Shown here: one piece after another, positions 1-4,210 of the stretch | How the letters are laid out: every line of letters begins with the position of its first letter | Numbering within the stretch: position 1 is the stretch's first letter | Assembly (NCBI GenBank): GCA_017555465.1 | Contig: JAFZGH010000209.1 | Location: forward strand, 1 to 6,517 | DNA from: Akkermansia sp. | Lineage (GTDB): Bacteria > Verrucomicrobiota > Verrucomicrobiia > Verrucomicrobiales > Akkermansiaceae | Direction: 5' to 3' | Length of the DNA: 6,517 nt | Made by a program: the position numbers and the translations under genes | Notes under the pieces: generated by a model | The model's database searches: none | The model's input: only the letters and a program-made list of their open reading frames with translations | Told to the model about the DNA's origin: nothing

Positions 1-64
1 CATGCTGCTGGTGAGTGTGCTGTGCATGCGCACGGCGTACCGGCGTCTGCATAGCCCGCGTTAA
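1..64 (+). CDS. C-terminal end of an unidentified upstream gene (partial)
   Basis: An open frame enters from the left edge and stops at TAA 62-64. The visible residues, from codon position 2, read MLLVSVLCMRTAYRRLHSPR. A short hydrophobic stretch followed by a basic tail would suit the end of a membrane protein whose last helix exits to the cytoplasm, but this is inference from 20 residues. A second frame stays open to a TAG at 52-54, so the frame choice is not certain. The family cannot be identified. The next gene starts about 100 bases downstream, and no terminator hairpin is evident in between. Confidence 0.4.
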   Translation, partial: MLLVSVLCMRTAYRRLHSPR

Positions 65-162
65 GGGGGGCAGAATGTATTGAGTTTGCTGTGCCGGGGT
101 GGCGCAGAGGGGTTATCTAAATTGTATCGAATGGCAGGCGGGGGCGTTAGTATCTGCCCTGC

Positions 163-1350
163 ATGCGTAGGATTGTAAGGAAGGCGGGTAGTTCGCTGAA
201 GGGGATTTTTGAGACTCTCTGGAATTATCTGGGGAGTTTGTCAGCTGTGAGTTTGTTTGCAGCGGTGCTGGGGCTGGGCATTTTTCATGCGGTGGTGAAG
301 GATGCCGAGCCGCGTGTGCGTTGTTTTGCCGGGGTATGCAACCGGTCGGGCGCTGTCCCGCCGGAGGGATTGGTTCCTCTGGGGCTGGGGGATGCTGAGG
401 GGGTACCGCATGTGCGGCTGGAGTATGGACCCGATGGTTTGTTGCGCCGCATGCGTTATGTGAACGAAGCGGGATATGCAGCGCCCCTGCCGGGGAGTCT
501 GGTGGCGGAGCAGCGTTTGAGCTACAGTGCAGGGGAGGAACCCCGCCTGGTCAGCAAGGAAAACTTCGGGGTGACCGGGCGTGTGGTGGAGGATGCGCAG
601 GGGGTAGCTGTGAGTGTGTTTGAGTATGATTCCGCCGGACGGTTGGTGCGCTCATTGTTCCTGGATGATGCCCGGCGTCCGGTGAGCCCGCAATTTCCGG
701 GATATGCGGAGTTCAGGGCTGAGTATGATGCGCTGGGCCGGCCGTTGGTGTTGCGGTATATTGGGGTGGATGGCAAGGAAGTGCGGAACGCTGCGGGGGA
801 GCAGAGGGTGTGTTTTGAGTATGGGGAGGATGGGAGTGTAACGCGGCGCAACTGGGTGGAAGGGCGTCTGACGGCGAATGCGCAGGGGGTGGCAGTGGAG
901 GTGTTACGTCCTTGCGAGGGCGGTACCTGCCGCAGCTGGTATGATGCAGAGGAAAAGCCTGTGGTGAATGAGCAGGTGGGAGCAGCGGCGATGCGGCACG
1001 AGTTGGTGCCAGCGGCCGGAGTTGTGCGGCGCCAGTTCCTGGATGTGGCGGGGCAGCCATGCGCGGCGCAGCGTTGTTGCGCGGAGCATATGTCGCGCTG
1101 CAACCACGCTGGTCATCCGGTGTGGGAATGTTTTGCCGCGGCTGATGGTATGCCGGTTAACCACCCGGTTCATGGTTATGCGGAGCGAGTGTGTGAATAC
1201 GGAGCAGATGGCGAGCTGCAGCGTGAATATTTCTGGGATGCACGGGGAAATCCCGCAACAGTGTGCGAGACCCGCCATGTGCCGACGTCGGCGGGACATT
1301 ACGCGCTCAGCCTGCATGCGGATGGCTGCACAGAGGTGCAGCCAAAGTAA
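163..1350 (+). CDS. Membrane-anchored protein with degenerate YD-like repeats
   Basis: A 395-residue protein of unknown function. The N-terminus is basic (MRRIVRKAG), followed by a hydrophobic segment at about residues 26-45 that looks like a single signal-anchor helix; the rest would then be periplasmic. From about residue 80 to 370 the chain is built from degenerate units in which an aromatic-Tyr-Asp-like turn (EYGPDG, EYDSAG, EYDALG, EYGEDG, EYGADG) alternates with a D-x-x-G-x-P-V-like turn (DDARRPV, DVAGQPC, AADGMPV, DARGNPA). Two GYAE-type segments occur near 180 and 339. This resembles YD/RHS-type beta-hairpin repeats, but there is no RHS core or toxin tip. Thirteen cysteines lie after the helix, many in the last 150 residues, so disulfides are plausible if it is exported. 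The ATG at 163 has no clear ribosome site. Codon use is G- and T-rich, unlike the C-ending bias of glnN. A surface or envelope role is inference only. Confidence 0.7.
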   Translation: MRRIVRKAGSSLKGIFETLWNYLGSLSAVSLFAAVLGLGIFHAVVKDAEPRVRCFAGVCNRSGAVPPEGLVPLGLGDAEGVPHVRLEYGPDGLLRRMRYVNEAGYAAPLPGSLVAEQRLSYSAGEEPRLVSKENFGVTGRVVEDAQGVAVSVFEYDSAGRLVRSLFLDDARRPVSPQFPGYAEFRAEYDALGRPLVLRYIGVDGKEVRNAAGEQRVCFEYGEDGSVTRRNWVEGRLTANAQGVAVEVLRPCEGGTCRSWYDAEEKPVVNEQVGAAAMRHELVPAAGVVRRQFLDVAGQPCAAQRCCAEHMSRCNHAGHPVWECFAAADGMPVNHPVHGYAERVCEYGADGELQREYFWDARGNPATVCETRHVPTSAGHYALSLHADGCTEVQPK

Positions 1351-1357
1351 TTGGCTG
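1323..1357 (+). other. Two mutually exclusive hairpins across the stop codon
   Basis: A perfect 9-bp stem (1323-1331 with 1336-1344, loop AGAG) covers the last codons of the YD-like gene. Its 3' arm overlaps the 5' arm of a second perfect 7-bp stem (CAGCCAA 1339-1345 with TTGGCTG 1351-1357, loop AGTAA) that places the TAA in its loop. Only one can form at a time. No T-run follows, so this is not a classical terminator. It may affect mRNA processing or coupling to the next gene, or it may be chance. Confidence 0.35.
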
Positions 1358-1371
1358 GTGTTGCTTTTGGG

Positions 1372-1400
1372 TTGAAAACGGGGCTGCGCGGGTGTAGGAT
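1372..1400 (+). promoter_or_regulatory. Candidate sigma-70-type promoter of the hydrolase gene
   Basis: TTGAAA (1372-1377) and TAGGAT (1395-1400) are separated by exactly 17 bases, matching the -35/-10 consensus at 5/6 and 4/6 positions. Transcription would begin at about 1406-1408, essentially on the ATG at 1408, giving a leaderless or nearly leaderless mRNA. The AGGATAGAGGG stretch could instead act as a ribosome site if transcription comes from upstream. Confidence 0.35.
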
Positions 1401-1407
1401 AGAGGGC

Positions 1408-2220
1408 ATGAGCGATTGTTCTCTTATCATGCTGGGTACGGGTAATGCGGCGGTCACGCGTTGCTATAATACATGCTTTGCGCTGCGGAACGGGTTGCAG
1501 TATTTTCTGACGGATGGCGGTGGCGGTAATGGTATCCTGGCGCGTCTGGAACAGGCGCAGATCCCGCTGGCAGGTATTCATGAGATTTTCCTGACGCACA
1601 CTCACACCGACCACATCTTCGGTGTGGTGTGGGTGGTGCGTATGATTGCCCAGGCGATGAACGCCGGCAAGTACGCCGGTGCGCTTCGTGTGTTTGGCCA
1701 TGCCGAAGGTCTGCAGACACTGGAGATGATTTGCCGCGGCACGCTGCCGGGCAAGGTGACGGCGCACTTCGGCAAGGATGTTCTGTTTGTCCCGTTGCAG
1801 GACGGTGAGCCTTTCTCCGCGGCAGGCATGCAGGGGGTGGCTTTTGATATCGGTTCCACCAAAGCGAAGCAATTCGGGTATAGTCTCCAGCTGCCGGATG
1901 GGCAGAGCTTCGTCTGCCTGGGGGATGAGCCGTACAATGAGAAGAATGAGTCGTACGCCCGCCAGGCCGATTGGTTGCTTTGCGAGTCCTTTTGCCTCAT
2001 GGCCGATGCCGCCCGCTTCAAACCGTATGAAAAGCATCATAGCACGGCGCAGGATGCCGGACGCCTGGCTGCTGGTCTGGGGGTGAAGCATCTGGTGCTC
2101 TACCACACCGAGGATGCTACGCTGCCGGTGCGCCGTGTTTCCTACGCCGCAGAGGCTGCGGAGTGCTTCTCTGGCCCGGTTCTGGTGCCTGATGATGGAG
2201 AAATCATCAATCTTGGCTGA
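1408..2220 (+). CDS. MBL-fold metallo-hydrolase, RNase Z-like branch
   Basis: A 270-residue metallo-beta-lactamase-fold hydrolase, probably cytoplasmic (no signal peptide). It opens with the LGTGNA strand-turn typical of this branch. The metal motif H-x-H-x-D-H is at 64-69 (THTHTDH), the bridging Asp is in CLGDEPYN (D173), and HHSTAQDAG at 210-217 followed by LVLYHTED at 229-236 match the RNase Z signature region. Where many RNase Z proteins carry a further metal His just before a GY dipeptide, this one reads FDIGSTKAKQFGY, so that ligand appears absent or moved. It is also shorter than typical RNase Z and shows no obvious tRNA-binding arm, so tRNA 3' processing should not be assumed and the substrate is unknown. 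The reading frame is open back to 1351 (TTG, directly after the previous stop). The ATG at 1408 is preferred because the protein family begins there and a purine-rich AGGATAGAGGG lies just upstream. Confidence 0.85.
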   Translation: MSDCSLIMLGTGNAAVTRCYNTCFALRNGLQYFLTDGGGGNGILARLEQAQIPLAGIHEIFLTHTHTDHIFGVVWVVRMIAQAMNAGKYAGALRVFGHAEGLQTLEMICRGTLPGKVTAHFGKDVLFVPLQDGEPFSAAGMQGVAFDIGSTKAKQFGYSLQLPDGQSFVCLGDEPYNEKNESYARQADWLLCESFCLMADAARFKPYEKHHSTAQDAGRLAAGLGVKHLVLYHTEDATLPVRRVSYAAEAAECFSGPVLVPDDGEIINLG

Positions 2221-2246
2221 TTTTGCCTTTTTGCTCTATTTTTTAT

Positions 2247-2278
2247 AAAAGCTGCAAGTTGCACACTTGCAGCTTTTT
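2247..2278 (+). terminator. Rho-independent terminator after the hydrolase gene
   Basis: A perfect 13-bp stem pairs 2247-2259 with 2265-2277 around a 5-base loop (TGCAC). The core GCTGCAAGT/ACTTGCAGC is flanked by an A-run on the left and a T-run on the right. The hydrolase stop codon is 26 bases upstream. The symmetric A/T flanks mean it could also terminate transcription from the other direction. Confidence 0.85.
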
Positions 2279-2404
2279 ATGTCGGAAAATACCCCGAAAA
2301 CAGCTATTCTGGCGGCCGTGGAGCATGCGTTCGCGGGTATTGGTAGGGGGATTTTGGCGTCAGATGCCTGTTTTTCGGGTGAAATATGTCAGATAGGTGT
2401 TTAA
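2279..2404 (+). CDS. Possible 41-residue small ORF
   Basis: An ATG directly after the terminator T-run opens a frame that ends at TAA 2402-2404. It encodes 41 residues beginning MSENTPKTAILAAVEHAF. The first half has ordinary codons and could form an amphipathic helix. The second half uses less favoured codons (AGG, ATA, ATA) and overlaps the first copy of the repeated stem-loop module. No ribosome site is visible and no family is recognised. It may be chance or a gene remnant. Confidence 0.18.
   Translation: MSENTPKTAILAAVEHAFAGIGRGILASDACFSGEICQIGV
2356..2402 (+). repeat. Stem-loop module, copy A
   Basis: The module begins with a small hairpin GGCG-TCAGA-TGCC (2356-2368) followed by TGTTTTT. 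It ends with a second GTCAGA (2388-2393) and AGGTGTTT. Copy B at 2641-2683 shows the same order of elements: GG-Y-GTCAGA, CCTGTTTT, TGTCAG, GGTGTTT. An inverted relative of the CTGTTTTTCGGGT part lies at 2290-2302, and a further partial direct copy (CTGTTTTCAGGGTGAAA) at 2598-2614. Function unknown. Confidence 0.45.
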
Positions 2405-2405
2405 C

Positions 2406-2486
2406 CACCCGGCGGGCGAGCGCCGGCGGAGAGGTGAACTCCGGGGTGCCGGAAGTCTTATATGTGCCATGGTGTATGAAAAGACT
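2406..2486 (+). other. Potential structured RNA element (three-way junction plus hairpin)
   Basis: CACC (2406-2409) can pair with GGTG (2445-2448) and enclose two adjacent hairpins: CGGCG/CGCCG (2410-2414 with 2421-2425) and CGGAG/CTCCG (2427-2431 with 2439-2443). Just downstream AGTCTT (2454-2459) pairs with AAGACT (2481-2486). The helices are nearly contiguous, as in compact regulatory or small RNAs, but the sequence matches no riboswitch or known RNA class that I recognise. The strand is unknown; complementary helices would form on either. Confidence 0.3.
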
Positions 2487-2507
2487 GGGGAAGTGAGCGG
2501 AGTGCTG

Positions 2508-2536
2508 GTGAAACGTATGCTATACAGGATTATAAC
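2508..2536 (+). promoter_or_regulatory. Candidate promoter upstream of the RHH gene
   Basis: GTGAAA (2508-2513) and TATAAC (2531-2536) are 17 bases apart, matching consensus at 4/6 and 5/6. The surrounding stretch to about 2565 is unusually AT-rich for this window. A transcript from here would start near 2543 and carry a leader of about 200 bases, containing repeat copy B, before the RHH gene at 2744. Confidence 0.3.
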
Positions 2537-2640
2537 AATAAGACAGCAAGAAATATACGAATATTAGAACACCGGGTGTAATGCCACCGCGGAATGACTG
2601 TTTTCAGGGTGAAAAAGAGACAGAAAAGCGCGGAAAAACG

Positions 2641-2683
2641 GGTGTCAGAACACCTGTTTTGATGTGTGTCAGCAGGGGTGTTT
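2641..2683 (+). repeat. Stem-loop module, copy B
   Basis: A 5-bp hairpin GGTGT-CAGA-ACACC (2641-2654) is followed by TGTTTT, then TGTCAG (2667-2672) and GGGGTGTTT, in the same order as copy A. The AACACC arm (2649-2654) can alternatively pair with GGTGTT (2677-2682), so two competing folds are possible. A T-run follows the first hairpin, giving the layout of a weak attenuator upstream of the RHH gene. Confidence 0.45.
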
Positions 2684-2743
2684 GGGGTTGATGCAGTGCG
2701 GTGTATGTGGTACTGTGAGCAGCACACAATCCTGACCGAAAAT

Positions 2744-2959
2744 ATGGCCCCCGTGAAGAGAGATGCAAGCAAGCGCCCGGTAACATTCTGGCTGAATGCA
2801 GAGCTGCATGCCAAGTTTGCGCACCTGGTGAAAGAGCGAGGCGACAGCATGTCTGAGCTGCTTACGCGATTCATCGAAGAAGTGACCAAGACCGTGCAGC
2901 TGGACCCGAAGGAAGCCGCAGAGCTGGATAATTGGTTCCGCAGCCGCGGGCTGCGATGA
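2744..2959 (+). CDS. Small ribbon-helix-helix DNA-binding protein
   Basis: A 71-residue protein with the Arc/CopG/MetJ layout: a basic N-terminus, a beta strand RPVTFWL (11-17) that would pair in the dimer and contact the DNA major groove, helix A (about 19-32, AELHAKFAHLVKER), the turn GDSMS, and helix B (about 37-50, MSELLTRFIEEVTK). Residues 51-71 form an extra acidic-to-basic tail. It probably acts as a dimeric transcription regulator, possibly of its own promoter. RHH proteins are often antitoxins, but no toxin gene is adjacent: the next gene is lipA. The ATG at 2744 is chosen because the fold begins 10 residues later; the frame stays open back to a GTG at 2666, but that extension has no RHH character. 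No clear ribosome site is seen. The stop is 51 bases from the preferred lipA start, with no terminator between, so co-transcription is possible. Confidence 0.8.
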   Translation: MAPVKRDASKRPVTFWLNAELHAKFAHLVKERGDSMSELLTRFIEEVTKTVQLDPKEAAELDNWFRSRGLR

Positions 2960-3010
2960 TGTAATCGGAGCTTGTCAAACGGGCGAAAATATAGCATGCT
3001 TTCCGCTGCC

Positions 3011-3928
3011 ATGTCAGAGCAACAGAATCAGAGTGCACGCAAGCCTTCGTGGCTGAAAGTAAAATTGCCGAAGGGCAGGGTGTTCAAGGATGTTCAGCAC
3101 CTCATCAAGGATAATGGTCTGGTGACCGTGTGTGAGGAGGCCATGTGCCCGAACCGCGGTGAGTGCTGGAGCCACGGCACTGCTACCTTCATGGCCTGCG
3201 GCGATGTGTGCACCCGTGCCTGCGGGTTCTGTGCCACCCGCACCGCGAAGCCCAAGCCGCTCGACCCGGAGGAGCCTCGCAAGATTGCCGAGAGCGTGGC
3301 TCACATGAATCTGAACCACGCCGTGGTGACCATGGTGACGCGCGATGACCTGGCCGATGGCGGCGCTGCCCACATTGCCGAAATCATCTGCCGCATCCGT
3401 GAGCTGAGCCCTCAGACCGTGCTGGAGGTGCTTACTTCTGATTTCCGGGGAAATGAGGAAGCGCTTGCCATGGTGATGGATGCCGCACCGCATATTTTTA
3501 ACCACAACCTGGAGACCGTGGAGCGTCTTTCGCCCATGGTGCGTTTCCGCGCGAAGTACCGCCTCTCCCTGCACATGCTGAAGCGCGCGCTGGAGATGGC
3601 CCCCGGGCGCGTGGTGACCAAGAGCGGTATCATGCTTGGCCTGGGTGAAACCCGCGAGGAAATAGAGCGCACCATGGATGACCTGCGCGAGCATGGCGTG
3701 ACCGTGCTCACCATGGGGCAGTATCTGCGCCCCTCTCCCCGCCACTTGCCGGTCATCGACTACATCCGCCCCGAGGTGTTCGATGAGCTGCGCGAGGTCG
3801 CCCTTGCCAAGGGCTTCCGCCACGTGGCCAGTGGTCCGTTGATTCGCTCCTCCCACCATGATGCAGCCTTCCGCCCGGAGCTGGATATCATGGAAGCCAT
3901 GAATGCCTACCTGGCGGGGAGGAAGTGA
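3011..3928 (+). CDS. lipA: Lipoyl synthase
   Basis: A radical-SAM enzyme that inserts two sulfur atoms into octanoyl groups on carrier proteins (E2 subunits of 2-oxoacid dehydrogenases, GcvH) to make lipoyl groups; cytoplasmic. Both iron-sulfur sites are visible: the auxiliary cluster motif C-x4-C-x5-C (C41, C46, C52 in CEEAMCPNRGEC) and the radical-SAM motif C-x3-C-x2-C (C67, C71, C74 in CTRACGFC). The C-terminal R-S-S motif (279-281, RSSHHDA), whose serine ligates the auxiliary cluster in characterised LipA, is present, with His where many homologues have Tyr. At 305 residues the length is normal. The WLKVKLPKG segment that opens most LipA proteins begins at residue 14. The ATG at 3011 is preferred; an in-frame ATG at 2996 and TTG at 2972 are alternatives, and none has a good ribosome site. 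No lipB or lplA is in the window. A double terminator follows. Confidence 0.96.
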   Translation: MSEQQNQSARKPSWLKVKLPKGRVFKDVQHLIKDNGLVTVCEEAMCPNRGECWSHGTATFMACGDVCTRACGFCATRTAKPKPLDPEEPRKIAESVAHMNLNHAVVTMVTRDDLADGGAAHIAEIICRIRELSPQTVLEVLTSDFRGNEEALAMVMDAAPHIFNHNLETVERLSPMVRFRAKYRLSLHMLKRALEMAPGRVVTKSGIMLGLGETREEIERTMDDLREHGVTVLTMGQYLRPSPRHLPVIDYIRPEVFDELREVALAKGFRHVASGPLIRSSHHDAAFRPELDIMEAMNAYLAGRK

Positions 3929-3929
3929 T

Positions 3930-3948
3930 AACCTGACAAGGTTTTTTT
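3930..3948 (+). terminator. Short terminator hairpin directly after lipA
   Basis: AACCT (3930-3934) pairs with AGGTT (3939-3943) around GACA, followed by a T-run to 3948. The 5-bp stem is weak alone, and a much stronger terminator starts at the next bases. Confidence 0.45.
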
Positions 3949-3949
3949 G

Positions 3950-3986
3950 CACTGCGCAGCGAAGTTTCGTTGCGCGGTGTTTTTTT
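3950..3986 (+). terminator. Strong rho-independent terminator of lipA
   Basis: A stem of about 13-14 bp pairs 3950-3962 with 3967-3979, with two G-U wobbles (CACTGCGCAGCGA against TCGTTGCGCGGTG), followed by seven T residues at 3980-3986. Eight G residues follow immediately (3987-3994), giving an unusual T7G8 homopolymer junction. Confidence 0.85.
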
Positions 3987-3993
3987 GGGGGGG

Positions 3994-4123
3994 GATAAGT
4001 TCCCGGTATGAGCCGGGAGATAAGTTCGCCCTGGCGGGCGAGATAATTTCCGCTGTGCGGAGAGAATTTCCCACCGTTGGCGGGAGATAAAATTTCCCTT
4101 GCCTGGCGGCTGCGGGAAATTTT
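3994..4123 (+). repeat. Tandem array of five linker-plus-hairpin units
   Basis: Five consecutive units each start with a near-constant linker (GATAAGTT, GATAAGTT, GATAATT, GAGAATT, GATAAAATT) followed by a short hairpin. Stems: TCCCGG/CCGGGA (4001-4006 with 4013-4018); TCGCCC/GGGCGA (4026-4031 with 4036-4041); TCCGC/GCGGA (4049-4053 with 4057-4061); TCCC-A-CC/GG-C-GGGA (4069-4075 with 4079-4085, one mismatch); and a perfect 10-bp AAAATTTCCC/GGGAAATTTT (4089-4098 with 4114-4123) with a larger loop. Stem sequences differ between units while complementarity is kept. Unit lengths are about 25, 23, 20, 24 and 38 bases, so this is not a coding repeat. It lies after the lipA terminator and ahead of the likely glnN promoter. 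No known element family is recognised. Confidence 0.75.
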
Positions 4124-4125
4124 GC

Positions 4126-4154
4126 TGTACAAGCGTGCGGAAAACAAGTAAAAT
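4126..4154 (+). promoter_or_regulatory. Candidate promoter of glnN
   Basis: TGTACA (4126-4131) and TAAAAT (4149-4154) are separated by 17 bases; the -10 matches consensus at 5/6 and the -35 at 4/6. Transcription would start near 4161, giving a leader of about 50 bases. The same TAAAAT -10 occurs in the promoter at 6402-6430. No sigma-54 -24/-12 pair was found. Confidence 0.35.
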
Positions 4155-4160
4155 CAGCGC

Positions 4161-4184
4161 GTGGCGGCGTATAGGCCTTGCCAC
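4161..4184 (+). promoter_or_regulatory. Hairpin at the predicted 5' end of glnN mRNA
   Basis: GTGGCGGC (4161-4168) pairs with GCC-TT-GCCAC (4175-4184) as an 8-bp stem with a TT bulge and a 6-base loop. It sits at the predicted transcription start, so it could stabilise the mRNA or act as an operator at DNA level. Inference only. Confidence 0.3.
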
Positions 4185-4210
4185 AGTAACGATACAACCA
4201 GTGTACCACA

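Noticed and set aside
80..119. Possible promoter (TTGAGT or TTGCTG with TTATCT) before the YD-like gene
   Set aside because: The spacing is 27 or 21 bases, too far from 17, so no promoter is called.
93..135. A tRNA-like 5' half (GCCGGGG-TG-GCGCAGAGGGGTTA) followed by TATCGAAT
   Set aside because: There is no matching 3' acceptor arm (CCCCGGC), no anticodon arm and no T-stem pairing. It may be chance or a tRNA remnant, but it is not a tRNA gene.
904..2106. A 400-codon antisense frame spanning the YD-like and hydrolase genes
   Set aside because: It crosses two better supported genes and an intergenic gap, with no domain and shadow-like composition.
2397..2567. A 56-codon open frame (GTG start) in the gap before the RHH gene
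   Set aside because: It is rich in codons rare elsewhere in the window (AGA, AGG, ATA, CGG), overlaps the structured element and has no recognisable domain.
2967..2995. A possible separate lipA promoter with -10 TATAGC
   Set aside because: The only -35-like hexamer (TTGTCA 2972-2977) is 12 bases away, too close for a sigma-70-type promoter.
3014..4147. A 377-codon antisense frame covering lipA and the hairpin array
   Set aside because: lipA is certain on the other strand, and the product is a His/Gly/Ala-rich shadow without motifs.
4161..4184. A sigma-54 promoter (TGGC...TTGC) for glnN
   Set aside because: The two blocks are 16 bases apart from start to start, whereas a -24/-12 promoter needs about 11, and the GG/GC context does not match.
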